DNA of 64,000 bases, from assembly GCA_019753125.1 (NCBI GenBank), contig JAIELH010000023.1, forward strand, positions 1-64,000, written 5' to 3'. The notes under the pieces are model-generated. The model was not told the DNA's origin. It worked only from the letters and a program-made list of their open reading frames with translations, and searched no databases. Positions 23,932 to 32,409 of this stretch are shown piece by piece (position 1 is the stretch's first letter; every line of letters begins with the position of its first letter). The translations under genes and the position numbers were made by a program. This DNA comes from Gallionellaceae bacterium (GTDB lineage: Bacteria; Pseudomonadota; Gammaproteobacteria; Burkholderiales; Gallionellaceae).

Positions 23932-24309
23932 TTGGCTTTCTGGGTTTATCTACTGCGTTGTGCCGATGATTCATACTATACCGGCCACACAGACAACCTT
24001 GAGCAACGCATCGGTGAGCATCAGTCCGGAGTTTGCTCAGGCTATACAGCCAGTAGATTGCCTGTTAGCTTGCTCTGGTCACAGGAATGCGCAACACGCG
24101 AAGAAGCATTGTCAGCCGAGATGCAAATCAAAGGTTGGAGCCGCAAGAAAAAAGAAGCAATGATGCGCGGTGATTGGGCGGGTGTTGCACTTCTGGCTAA
24201 AAAAACTTTGAAAAAACAGCCTATAAACCTCCTGAAAATTGATATATCAATACGCCCATTCTCCCTTCGATACGGCGCTATGCGCCTACTCAGGGCGAAC
24301 GGTCACTAA
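23932..24309 (+). CDS. GIY-YIG endonuclease-domain protein framed by inverted repeats
   Basis: The 125-aa product begins with the GIY-YIG core: WVYLLRCADDSYYTGHTDNLEQRI (YLL and YTG replace GIY and YIG), then the conserved Arg in QRIGEH and Glu in AEMQIKGWSRKKK. It resembles the UPF0213-like group of small stand-alone GIY-YIG proteins. The TTG start has AGGAGG nine bases upstream. The left repeat ends 22 bp before the start. The right repeat encodes the last 15 or so residues (SLRYGAMRLLRANG), so the natural C-terminus may have been extended. A relation between the nuclease and the repeats is possible. Confidence 0.88.
   Translation: MAFWVYLLRCADDSYYTGHTDNLEQRIGEHQSGVCSGYTASRLPVSLLWSQECATREEALSAEMQIKGWSRKKKEAMMRGDWAGVALLAKKTLKKQPINLLKIDISIRPFSLRYGAMRLLRANGH
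24264..24303 (-). repeat. Palindromic repeat, right of the GIY-YIG gene (inverted copy)
   Basis: On the minus strand this reads ACCGTTCGCCCTGAGTA, stem GGCGC-ATA-GCGCC, GTATCGAAGG. It is the inverse of the element at 23837-23909, with the same flanks and loop but a different, still perfectly paired stem. Confidence 0.85.
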
Positions 24310-24322
24310 CTTATAGAACGCC

Positions 24323-25255
24323 ATGAACCCATCCCTGAACAACGTCATCCTCCAAGCCGAACAAGTCATCGCCGGCAAGCCGCAGCAGATCCGGCTGGCA
24401 CTCACCTGCCTGCTGGCGCGCGGCCATCTGCTGATCGAGGATCTGCCCGGCGTCGGCAAGACCACGCTGGCGCATGTGCTGGCGCGCACGCTAGGCTTGC
24501 AGTTCCAGCGCATCCAGTTCACCAGCGACCTGCTGCCCGCCGACATCCTCGGCGTGTCGGTGTACCAGCGCGCCGGCTCCGATGCCACAACCGGAAAATT
24601 CGAATTCCATCCCGGCCCGATCTTCGCGCAGATGATCCTGGCAGATGAAGTGAACCGCGCCACGCCGAAGGCGCAGAGCGCGCTGCTGGAAGCGATGGAG
24701 GAACAACAGGTCACGATCGAAGGCACGACACGCGTGCTGCCCGCGCCATTCTTCGTCATCGCCACACAGAACCCTGCCTATCAGGTCGGCACCTTCCCGC
24801 TGCCGGAATCGCAACTCGACCGTTTCATGATGCGCATCCGCATGGGCTACCCGGACGCGCAGGCGGAACGCGGCCTGCTCTCCGGCACCGACCGGCGCGA
24901 GATCGTCGCCCGGCTCGAGCCGCAAATGGAAAGCGCGGAACTGCTGGCGTTGCAGCAGCGCGTCAAGGCAGTGTTCGTCTCGTCCGCGCTGCTCGACTAC
25001 CTCCAGGCCATCCTGCGCCACACGCGCGAAGCGGCGCACTACGCCCACGGCCTCAGCCCGCGCGCCGGACTCGCGCTGCTCTCCGCTTCGCGCGCCTGGG
25101 CGCTGATCGACGGGCGCGACGCGGTGCTGCCGGAAGACGTGCAGACCGTGCTGCCCGGCGTGGTCAGCCACCGGCTGCAAGCCGTCGGCGAACGCTCCCG
25201 GCTGGACAGCGATGCGCTGGCACGCGAACTGATCGAAGCGGTGGCAATCCCATAA
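24323..25255 (+). CDS. MoxR-family AAA+ ATPase
   Basis: The 310-aa ATPase has Walker A LPGVGKTTLAH (residues ~38-48), Walker B LADEVNRATPKAQSALLEAMEE (~107-128) and sensor 1 VIATQNPAYQVGTFPLPESQLDRF. MoxR proteins act as chaperones for metal-binding or VWA-domain protein complexes. It is followed after 4 bp by a DUF58 protein and then a TgpA-type transglutaminase, the widespread MoxR-DUF58-TgpA operon. The ATG start is preceded by a plain leader without a strong ribosome site. Confidence 0.93.
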   Translation: MNPSLNNVILQAEQVIAGKPQQIRLALTCLLARGHLLIEDLPGVGKTTLAHVLARTLGLQFQRIQFTSDLLPADILGVSVYQRAGSDATTGKFEFHPGPIFAQMILADEVNRATPKAQSALLEAMEEQQVTIEGTTRVLPAPFFVIATQNPAYQVGTFPLPESQLDRFMMRIRMGYPDAQAERGLLSGTDRREIVARLEPQMESAELLALQQRVKAVFVSSALLDYLQAILRHTREAAHYAHGLSPRAGLALLSASRAWALIDGRDAVLPEDVQTVLPGVVSHRLQAVGERSRLDSDALARELIEAVAIP

Positions 25256-25259
25256 CACC

Positions 25260-26219
25260 GTGCTCAACGCACTCAAACAAAAAACCCTCGCTTGGCTGTT
25301 CCGCCCAAAAATCGAGCGCGGCGCCGTCACGCTGACCCAGCGCCGCATTTTCATCCTGCCGACCCGGCAGGGGCTGGCATTGGCCTGCGTGCTGGTGCTG
25401 ATGCTGCTCGGCGACATCAACTACAACCTGAGCCTCGGCTATGTGCTGACCTTCCTGCTGGCGATGGTGGCGGTGATGTCGATGCTGCACACATTCCGCA
25501 ATCTAGCGCATCTGGAGATACGCGCCGGTCGTGCCGATGCGGTGTTCAGCGGCGAGACGGCGCACTTCATGCTGCACTTCCGCAACACCAGCAACTTGCC
25601 GCGCTACCGGCTCGAATTGCGCGACGCCGATGGCAACACGATCAGCTTCGATGTACTGCCCCGGCAAGATGCCGTGATCGCCTTTCCGGTTCCCGCGACG
25701 CGACGCGGCTGGCTGGAATTGGGCAGGTTGACGCTGCAAACCGGGTTCCCGCTCGGCCTGTTCCAGGCTTGGTCATACCTGCATTTCGACACGCGCTGCC
25801 TGGTCTATCCGAAGCCACTGGAAAAGGCGCCGCTGCCGCCGGGCAACGCGCCGGACGACGCCGGAAAACGTAGCAGCGCCGGGGATGACGATTTCACCGG
25901 GCTGCGCAACTACGTAGCGGGCGACGCACTGCCACGCATCGCGTGGAAAGCGTTCGCGCGCGAGCAAGGTTTGCAGGTCAAGCAATTTTCCACACAGACC
26001 GGCGAAGAGTTGTGGCTGGACTTTGCCGACGTACCCGACCGTACCGATGAAGAAAAACTGGCGCGCATGACGCGCTGGGTGCTGGATGCCGAAGCGCAGG
26101 GGTTGCGCTATGGGCTGCGTTTGCCGGGCAGTGAACTGCCCGCAGGCAATGGTGCTGCGCAGCGCGACGAATGCCTGCGCCGACTGGCGTTGTTCGGATT
26201 GGGTGAAAAAAACCTATGA
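25260..26219 (+). CDS. DUF58 domain membrane protein
   Basis: The 319-aa protein has two adjacent membrane helices near residues 38-78 (LACVLVLMLLGDINYNLSLG and FLLAMVAVMSML). The DUF58 core follows, with GDALPRIAWKAFAREQGL near 225-242. DUF58 proteins are VWA-like partners of MoxR ATPases. The GTG start at 25260 is 4 bp after the moxR stop. The transglutaminase gene follows after a spacer containing an inverted repeat. Assignment to family is firm; function is unknown. Confidence 0.88.
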   Translation: MLNALKQKTLAWLFRPKIERGAVTLTQRRIFILPTRQGLALACVLVLMLLGDINYNLSLGYVLTFLLAMVAVMSMLHTFRNLAHLEIRAGRADAVFSGETAHFMLHFRNTSNLPRYRLELRDADGNTISFDVLPRQDAVIAFPVPATRRGWLELGRLTLQTGFPLGLFQAWSYLHFDTRCLVYPKPLEKAPLPPGNAPDDAGKRSSAGDDDFTGLRNYVAGDALPRIAWKAFAREQGLQVKQFSTQTGEELWLDFADVPDRTDEEKLARMTRWVLDAEAQGLRYGLRLPGSELPAGNGAAQRDECLRRLALFGLGEKNL

Positions 26220-26252
26220 ACAGGCTGCTGAAAAACGTCGCGAGCGCAACTC

Positions 26253-26332
26253 GTAGGATGGGTGGAGCGCAGCGATACCCATCAATTTATTATCGTGGAA
26301 TGATGGGTATCGCTGCGCTCCACCCATCCTAC
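26253..26332. repeat. Long inverted repeat, copy 2
   Basis: GTAGGATGGGTGGAGCGCAG at the left and its complement ending CCACCCATCCTAC at the right form about 28-bp arms round a 20-bp spacer. It is nearly identical to the element at 20213-20287. It sits between DUF58 and TgpA genes of one operon and would form a large mRNA hairpin there. Confidence 0.85.
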
Positions 26333-26370
26333 CGCACTATATATTGGTTATGCGCAAGAGTAACGAAGCC

Positions 26371-28299
26371 ATGAGCAAGCCCCTCCTCTACGGCTTACTG
26401 CTATCCATCCTGATGGTCATCGCACCCCATGCCGACCACTTGCCGCCGTGGGTCAGCACGCTGTGCGCCGCACTGCTGCTATGGCGCGCCTATCTCGCCC
26501 GCACTGGTAACGCATTACCGAGGCGCTGGCTGCTGATCCTGCTCACCGTCGCCAGCGCTGGCAGCATCGCGATCAGCTTCCGTAGCCTGTTCGGGCGCGA
26601 TGCCGGCGTTGCGCTGCTGATCCTGCTCACGACGCTGAAATTCATGGAGCTGCGCAGCCCGCGCGATGCGGCGGTGCTGCTCTATCTCGCCTGCTTCATC
26701 ATCATCACCAATTTCTTCTACTCGCAGAGCATTCCCACCGCGCTGTACATGCTCGCGACGCTGTTTGTCATCATCGCCACCTGGATACACCTGCATGCGC
26801 AGACTGTCGCATTCAGGCCGCGCCTGCGCATCGCGGCCATCTTGCTGCTGCAAGCCGTTCCGCTGACGCTGGTGCTGTTCGTGCTGTTCCCCCGCGTGCC
26901 GGGCCCGCTGTGGGGGCTGCCGCAGGATGCCTTCGCCAGCAGCGGGCTAAACGACAAGATGTCGCCGGGCGACTTGAGCCGCCTGAGCCTGTCGGATGCG
27001 GTGGCGTTTCGCGTCAGCTACAACGGCAAACCGCCGCTCCGCGAGCAGATGTATTGGCGCGGGCCGGTACTGTGGGATTTCGACGGGCGCACCTGGACGC
27101 CCGGCATAACTTTGCCCGGCGCCGCACCGCAATTCACCGGGCTCGAACAGCCGGTTGATTACACCGTCACACTGGAGCCACATAACAAGACTTGGCTGTT
27201 TGCGCTCGATGTGCCGGATAACATCTCCGTGCCAGCAGGCTTGACTCCCGATTTCCAGATCGTGCAAAAAGAGCCGGTGAATGCGCGGCTGCGCTATCAG
27301 GCGCACTCACATCTCATTTACCGCGCCAACTTGCAGGAAACCCGCTGGCAAATACAGCGCGCACTGCAACTGCCTTTGCACTTCAACCCGCGCGCGCGCC
27401 AGCTTGCCAAAGAATGGCGCGCCAACAATATCAATGATATCGACGTGGCACGCGCCGCCCTCGCCTATTTCAACCAGAAAGGCTTTTTATACACGCTGGA
27501 GCCGCCGCTGCTCGGCGCCAACACCGTTGACGATTTCCTGTTCAACAGCAAGCGGGGGTTTTGCGAGCACTATGCCTCGGCCTTCGTATTCCTGATGCGC
27601 GCCGCGCATATTCCGGCGCGGGTCGTCACCGGCTATCAGGGCGGCGAATACAACGATGTCGGCAATTATTACATCGTGCGCCAATCCGATGCCCACGCCT
27701 GGGCTGAGGTGTGGTTCGCCGGGCAGGGCTGGGTGCGCATCGACCCGACCGCCGCGGTCGCGCCGTCACGCGTGAAAAACAACCTGTCCGCCGCGCTGCC
27801 GGATAACGCTGCGCTGCCGTTCATGGCGCGCAACCCGCCGCAATGGGCGCTCAACCTGCGCCTGAACTGGGACACACTCGCCAACCGGTGGAACCAATGG
27901 GTGCTGGGCTACGACACGGAACGCCAGTTCGCGTTCCTGACCCGCCTCGGCATCGAATCCGTCACCTGGCAAAAAATGGTGATCGGCATGACGATTGGGC
28001 TGGGACTGCTGGTTGGATTGTTCGCGCTGCTGATGCTGCGCCACTTGTTCGCACGCCAACCGGACAAGGTGCAAGCTGCCTGGCTCAGGCTATGCCGCAA
28101 ACTAGCCAGAGCCGGATCGCCGCGCGCCGCACACGAAGGCGCGCAAGACTACGCCACACGCATTGCCGCCACGCGCCCCGATCTCGCCGAAGCGATGCGC
28201 GACATTGCGGGCCGCTACAGCATGCTACGCTATGGCAAAGCCCAAAGCGAACCGGCACGGCGCGAGTTCCTGAAGCGCATCACAAACTTCAAAACCTGA
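26371..28299 (+). CDS. TgpA-type transglutaminase (DUF3488 plus transglutaminase domain)
   Basis: The protein of about 642 aa has six or seven N-terminal membrane helices (residues 1-175, the DUF3488/TgpA_N part) and a large periplasmic transglutaminase core. The Cys is in SKRGFCEHYASAFVFLMRAA, the His in QSDAHAWAEVWFAGQGW and the Asp in VRIDPTAAV. A further helix lies near residue 540-565, with a C-terminal cytoplasmic DUF4129-like tail. TgpA of Pseudomonas aeruginosa is essential, but its substrate is not established. Third gene of the MoxR-DUF58-TgpA set. ATG at 26350 is an alternative start; neither has a good ribosome site. Confidence 0.9.
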   Translation: MSKPLLYGLLLSILMVIAPHADHLPPWVSTLCAALLLWRAYLARTGNALPRRWLLILLTVASAGSIAISFRSLFGRDAGVALLILLTTLKFMELRSPRDAAVLLYLACFIIITNFFYSQSIPTALYMLATLFVIIATWIHLHAQTVAFRPRLRIAAILLLQAVPLTLVLFVLFPRVPGPLWGLPQDAFASSGLNDKMSPGDLSRLSLSDAVAFRVSYNGKPPLREQMYWRGPVLWDFDGRTWTPGITLPGAAPQFTGLEQPVDYTVTLEPHNKTWLFALDVPDNISVPAGLTPDFQIVQKEPVNARLRYQAHSHLIYRANLQETRWQIQRALQLPLHFNPRARQLAKEWRANNINDIDVARAALAYFNQKGFLYTLEPPLLGANTVDDFLFNSKRGFCEHYASAFVFLMRAAHIPARVVTGYQGGEYNDVGNYYIVRQSDAHAWAEVWFAGQGWVRIDPTAAVAPSRVKNNLSAALPDNAALPFMARNPPQWALNLRLNWDTLANRWNQWVLGYDTERQFAFLTRLGIESVTWQKMVIGMTIGLGLLVGLFALLMLRHLFARQPDKVQAAWLRLCRKLARAGSPRAAHEGAQDYATRIAATRPDLAEAMRDIAGRYSMLRYGKAQSEPARREFLKRITNFKT

Positions 28300-28339
28300 C
28301 AGGGTATAATCCGCGCCACTTCAACTGACCTCATACACC

Positions 28340-28792
28340 ATGCTCATCACCCGCCGCCTGGAATTCGATGCCGGACATCGCATCCCCAGCCACAATAGCC
28401 AATGCAAACACCTGCACGGGCATCGCTACGCGATCGAGATCACGCTGTCCGGCGACATCATCACCGCAGAAGGGCAACCCGAACAGGGCATGGTGATGGA
28501 CTTCTCCGATGTCAAGCGCATCGCAAATGAAAAGCTGGTCGACGCATGGGATCACGCCTTTCTGGTATATCGCGGCGATCACACGGTGTGCGATTTCCTT
28601 GCAACCTTGCCGGATCACAAGACCGTCATCCTCGATGTCGTGCCAACTGCCGAAAACCTCGCACAGACTGCCTTCAGTATTCTCAACGACGCCTACCGCG
28701 ACACTTACGGCAACCGCCTGCGCCTCGAACAAGTACGCCTCTATGAAACCCCCAATAATTGGGCGGACTGCGTGCGCGCTGCAAGTCTCTAA
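28340..28792 (+). CDS. queD: 6-carboxytetrahydropterin synthase QueD
   Basis: It converts 7,8-dihydroneopterin triphosphate to 6-carboxy-5,6,7,8-tetrahydropterin in queuosine (preQ0) synthesis. The 150-aa protein has the zinc histidines in FDAGHRI and KHLHGHRY. The catalytic region includes WDHAFLVY, and PTAENLAQ and YETPNNWADC lie toward the end. No other queuosine gene is in the window. Family assignment is clear; separation from eukaryotic-type PTPS is by bacterial context. Confidence 0.93.
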   Translation: MLITRRLEFDAGHRIPSHNSQCKHLHGHRYAIEITLSGDIITAEGQPEQGMVMDFSDVKRIANEKLVDAWDHAFLVYRGDHTVCDFLATLPDHKTVILDVVPTAENLAQTAFSILNDAYRDTYGNRLRLEQVRLYETPNNWADCVRAASL

Positions 28793-29274
28793 AATCAGGC
28801 AAGGCTGAACCATAGAGCAGGCATGCTCCATGCCTGCTCCACAGAAGCAACCCATCCGACAGCTAGCCCGGATATTTCATAAACTTACGCGCGCCCTCGC
28901 TTGTCTTTTGTTTGCTATGCAAAATTTTGTTCCGTCGGGTGTATGAATAACTACACCGCTCCTTCACAAAACGAAGTTTCAGTGCAGGCTAACCTTCAGG
29001 TTATGCCGTAACTAAAATTTGCCTATCAAACAAAATCCTGCGCGATCATCACGCGAACTCATGAAATATCCGGGCTAGGCCGAAATATCTAGATATTTCG
29101 GCATATACCAATCTTCTCTGAATAAGAGTACAACTAAATCTGCGAAGTAACGCCAAGAAGAATTAACGCGAGTTCAAGTTTGAAGTGCAACGCCTGACTT
29201 GAAAATAAATGGCCCGACAAAAATGCTGTTGATAGAGAACATCCACCGGCTCTTATGGCAAATGGCAACTAATC
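28793..29274. other. Intergenic region with a perfect 24-bp palindrome
   Basis: No gene is visible in these 482 bp. The first 60 bp contain a near-palindromic CATAGAGCAGGCATGCTCCA segment that could terminate queD. The perfect palindrome described separately lies at 29079-29102. The rest is AT-richer leader DNA before the HD-GYP gene. Confidence 0.5.
29079..29102. repeat. Perfect 24-bp palindrome upstream of the HD-GYP gene
   Basis: GCCGAAATATCT is followed directly by its exact reverse complement. A copy with one mismatch lies at 18604-18627 upstream of the adhesin gene. It could be an operator for a dimeric regulator or a dispersed repeat. Confidence 0.8.
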
Positions 29275-31239
29275 ATGGATATGCAAGTTGAGCAAGCGAT
29301 ATTGAATATCCTGCTGCTTGAGGATGTGCCGGCTGACGCCGAACTGATAGAGAATGCGTTGCGCGAAGCGGGTCTATCGTTTACCGCCAAACGCGTTGAT
29401 ACCTGTGAGGCATTTATCCGGGCGCTGGAAGAATTCAAGCCGGACATCGTCCTCGCCGATTACAATCTCCCCACCTTCGACGGCTGCTCCGCACTGAAGA
29501 TAGTCCGGCAGCAATTTCCAACCATACCGGTGCTGATGGTGACCGGCGCGATGGGCGACGAGAAAGCTATCGACCTGCTCAAACTGGGAGCCAGGGACTA
29601 TATTCTCAAAGACCATCTGATGCGGCTCGGCCCTGCGGTGCAGCACGCCATTTCCGAAGAACAAGGCATACGCGCACGCAAGGCTGCGGAAAAGGCATTG
29701 CACGACAGCGAAGCACGCTACCGGCGCATCGCCGAAGGGCTCACGGATTACCAATATACGGTGCTTATCGAAAACGGACGGGCCGTGGAGACCACGCAAA
29801 GCCCGGCTTGCATGGTGGTGACAGGGTACAAGGCGGAAGAGTTTGCCGCCAACCCTCACCTATGGATAGAGATGGTCGCACCGGAAGATCGTGACTTGGT
29901 CAACGAGCAAGTGAGGAAGATTTTGCTGGGAACCGAGGTTCCGCCGATGGAACATCGCATCATCCGGAAAGACGGAGCACTGCGCTGGGTAAGAGATACA
30001 ACCATTCTGTTCAAGAATGCCTCAGGAAAATTACTATCCTATGACGGCGTAATCAAGGACATCACCAAACAAAAACAATCAGAAGCACGCATCCAGAAAT
30101 TGACCAGGCTCTACGCCACCCTCAGCCAAACCAACCAGGTTATTGTGCGCACCACAAACCGCCAGGACTTGTTCTGCCAGATTTGCGAAAAAGCGGTCAC
30201 TCACGGCAAGTTCATCATGGCCTGGGTAGGGCTAGCGGATAAGGCAACACGTATGGTCAGGCCTGTCTGCCACTACGGCGCCGAGCAAGACTATCTGGCG
30301 AACATTGCCATTAGCACCGACGACATACCTGAAGGCCGGGGACCGACTGGCACATCGATCCGCGAAAATCGGGTCTGTTATGTGAATAATTTTATCTCCG
30401 ACGAACGCATCCGCCCCTGGCAAGAGACCGCACTGAAACGTGGCTTCTATAGCTCTGTCGCACTGCCGTTGCGGTTGAAGGGCAAGGTCATCGGGGCGTT
30501 GACCATGTATTCAGCCGAACTGGATTTCTTCGATGCCGAACAACTGGGGTTGATGGAAGAAATGTCCGACGATATTTCTTTCGCACTGGACGGCTTCGAG
30601 CGCGAAGCACAACGCCAGCAGGCCAAAGAAGAGCGTGTGATAGCCTTGGGAAAATTGCAAAAGGCGCTCGAGGACAGCATCCAGGTGGCGGCCTCAATTG
30701 GCGAAATGCGCGACCCCTACACGGCCGGACATCAGCAACGGGTAAGCCAACTGGCGGCGGCAATTGCCATCGAGATGGGGCTCTCTGATGCACAAGCCGA
30801 AGGCATCCGCTTCGGCAGCCTGATCCACGACATCGGCAAAATCGGCGTACCCGCCGAACTTCTGAGCAAGCCATCCAGGCTATCGCCGCTGGAAATGCAA
30901 CTGATCCAGACACACTCCAAGGCAGGCTACGAAATCATCAAGAACATCGAATTCCCCTGGCCGGTAGCGCAGATGATCCTGCAACACCACGAGCGGCTGG
31001 ATGGCTCTGGCTACCCGGCCGGCCTGAAAGATAGCGACATCCTGCTGGAGGCAAGGATCATTGCCGTTGCCGACACGGTAGAGGCCATGTCGTCGCACCG
31101 CCCATACCGCCCCGGCCTCGGCATAGATGCGGCCCTGGCGGAAATCACCGCTGCAAGCGGCGTGCGCTATGACCCGCAGGCGGTGGAAGCCTGCATCCGG
31201 CTGATCCGCGACAAAGGCTTCGCATTCAAACCTGGCTAG
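29275..31239 (+). CDS. Response regulator with PAS, GAF and HD-GYP domains (probable c-di-GMP phosphodiesterase)
   Basis: The 654-aa protein should hydrolyse cyclic di-GMP in response to a phosphorelay and ligand signals. Domains in order: receiver (residues ~9-125, phosphoacceptor Asp in VLADYNLP), PAS (~140-265), GAF (~275-435; ICEKAVTHGKFIMAWVGLAD) and HD-GYP (~460-650). The HD-GYP catalytic residues are present: HQQRVSQL, HDIGKIGVP, HSKAGYEI, HHERLDGSGYPAGL and ADTVEAM. ATG at 29275 is the chosen start. It stands alone after 480 bp of non-coding DNA. The shared palindrome upstream of this gene and of the adhesin gene makes joint control worth testing. Confidence 0.93.
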   Translation: MDMQVEQAILNILLLEDVPADAELIENALREAGLSFTAKRVDTCEAFIRALEEFKPDIVLADYNLPTFDGCSALKIVRQQFPTIPVLMVTGAMGDEKAIDLLKLGARDYILKDHLMRLGPAVQHAISEEQGIRARKAAEKALHDSEARYRRIAEGLTDYQYTVLIENGRAVETTQSPACMVVTGYKAEEFAANPHLWIEMVAPEDRDLVNEQVRKILLGTEVPPMEHRIIRKDGALRWVRDTTILFKNASGKLLSYDGVIKDITKQKQSEARIQKLTRLYATLSQTNQVIVRTTNRQDLFCQICEKAVTHGKFIMAWVGLADKATRMVRPVCHYGAEQDYLANIAISTDDIPEGRGPTGTSIRENRVCYVNNFISDERIRPWQETALKRGFYSSVALPLRLKGKVIGALTMYSAELDFFDAEQLGLMEEMSDDISFALDGFEREAQRQQAKEERVIALGKLQKALEDSIQVAASIGEMRDPYTAGHQQRVSQLAAAIAIEMGLSDAQAEGIRFGSLIHDIGKIGVPAELLSKPSRLSPLEMQLIQTHSKAGYEIIKNIEFPWPVAQMILQHHERLDGSGYPAGLKDSDILLEARIIAVADTVEAMSSHRPYRPGLGIDAALAEITAASGVRYDPQAVEACIRLIRDKGFAFKPG

Positions 31240-31313
31240 TTTTTCTGGTGCTTATCCGGACACCGGTGTTTTTCTGGACATGCCAGGCGGCTTGGTTCAA
31301 AATGCGCGACCCC

Positions 31314-31403
31314 GGAGGGCTGGCAGAGCGGTTGAATGCACCAGTCTTGAAAACTGGCAAGGGTTTGCGCCCTTCGTGAGTTCGAATCTCACGCCCTCCG
31401 CCA
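31314..31403 (+). tRNA. tRNA-Ser(UGA)
   Basis: The acceptor GGAGGGC (31314-31320) pairs with GCCCTCC (31393-31399), followed by G and an encoded CCA. The anticodon loop CTTGAAA gives anticodon UGA. The long variable arm typical of tRNA-Ser and the TTCGAAT T-loop are present. Confidence 0.97.
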
Positions 31404-31487
31404 AGACCATAGTTTTAACCAGTCTCAAGAAATCTCATAAACCCGCACTGCATATAGCTTTGACGGTTTTTTAACGCCCAAACGGTA

Positions 31488-31634
31488 TCAAGCAACCTCA
31501 CCAAACTTTGCTCGCCATGTGTAAAACGACCTGTCACTGAAGCCATGCTGGCGGCATAGCTCCTTTACCGGGACGCCGCTTTCAGCCTGCTTCAAAAACC
31601 CAATGATCTGTTCTTCCGTAAATCGCGCCTTCAA
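31488..31634 (-). pseudogene. Truncated IS3-family transposase OrfA
   Basis: A 48-codon minus-strand frame reads KARFTEEQIIGFLKQAESG, then VKELCRQHGFSDRSFYTWRA and KFGEVA before a stop. This is the N-terminal helix-turn-helix of the IS3-family OrfA transposase (normally about 85-100 aa). The TTG at 31634 has AAGGAG upstream. The rest of OrfA, OrfB and the inverted repeats are not visible, so this is a remnant lying just after tRNA-Ser. Confidence 0.8.
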
Positions 31635-31659
31635 GTCCGTTCTCCTTCTCAAAGATAAA

Positions 31660-32146
31660 CTTTAGGGCACTTCTAAAAATCCAGAGTTCGCCCAAATGCA
31701 AGGCGTGGAAAAAATTTGCGAGCATCCGCTATGCGGATTGCCTGCTTAGGCGCGCAATAGCCAAGCAGGAGGCACGAACGTGCCCACCTTAATGATTTTA
31801 AGATTTTGGTTTTCAGCTTTTCCTCCCCTGTGCGCCGCCGAGTAGCGCAGGCTGGTCAGGGGGTGTCGGCGAGGACTGATGAAACAACTAGCCATTCGAC
31901 TAGGCCGGCAAAAGACGCCAGCCAAGTCGCTGGTTATGTCTGAGCGCGCAGCGCGAGTTCCGCAGCCGCCTGACCAGTCGAGCAACGCAGGGAACCGCGA
32001 AGCGGCGGCAAACCGGGGGCGATTTCTTTTGGTTACTTTTCTTGGCAAGACAAGAAAAGTGACTAGCTGCCGGGCTACCCCCGGCGGTGCTGATTTTGAT
32101 TGATGGGTATCGCAGAGGTTCCGTCGGATGGTTTTCAGGTGTTATC
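31660..32146. repeat. Non-coding region with conserved repeat segments
   Basis: No convincing gene lies in these 490 bp. GTTACTTTTCTTG (32032-32044) pairs with CAAGAAAAGTGAC (32051-32063), one G-U pair, and is followed by the palindromic GCCGGGCTACCCCCGGC. Sequences of this kind (TTTTGGTTACTTTTCTTG...AAGAAAAGTGAC) recur between genes in many proteobacteria. TGATGGGTATCGCAGAGG at 32101 matches part of the inverted repeat at 26302. Confidence 0.5.
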
Positions 32147-32155
32147 ATGCCGCGC

Positions 32156-32409
32156 ATGGCACCTACCATTTTTCGCGCGCATGGATTTCGGTTCTTTTTC
32201 TTCTCTCGCGAAGAGCCGCGTTTGCATGTTCATGTTTGCATGTTCATGTCAGCCATGCTGAGGGAGAAGCGAAGTTTTGGTTGGAGCCGCAAATCGCTTT
32301 GGCGCAGAATATCGGCTTGAGTAGCAAGGCACTACGACAAGCGCAGACGCTCATTGAGGAGCACGAACATGACATCCACACTGCTTGGCAACAACATTTC
32401 GGAAGTTGA
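32156..32409 (+). pseudogene. DUF4160 gene frameshifted by a 14-bp tandem duplication
   Basis: The frame from 32156 reads APTIFRAHGFRFFFFSREEP and then HVHV. The expected continuation SHAEGEAKFWLEPQIALAQN down to HFGS is in another frame ending at 32409. The break is an exact tandem duplication of TTTGCATGTTCATG (32221-32234 and 32235-32248). Removing one copy restores a continuous DUF4160 protein of about 80 aa. DUF4160 proteins commonly pair with DUF2442 proteins, as here. Their function is unknown; a toxin-antitoxin-like role has been suggested for such pairs, but I cannot support it from sequence. Confidence 0.8.

Noticed and set aside
31280-31474. 64-codon frame over tRNA-Ser
   Set aside because: Reads through the tRNA gene and is not a protein.
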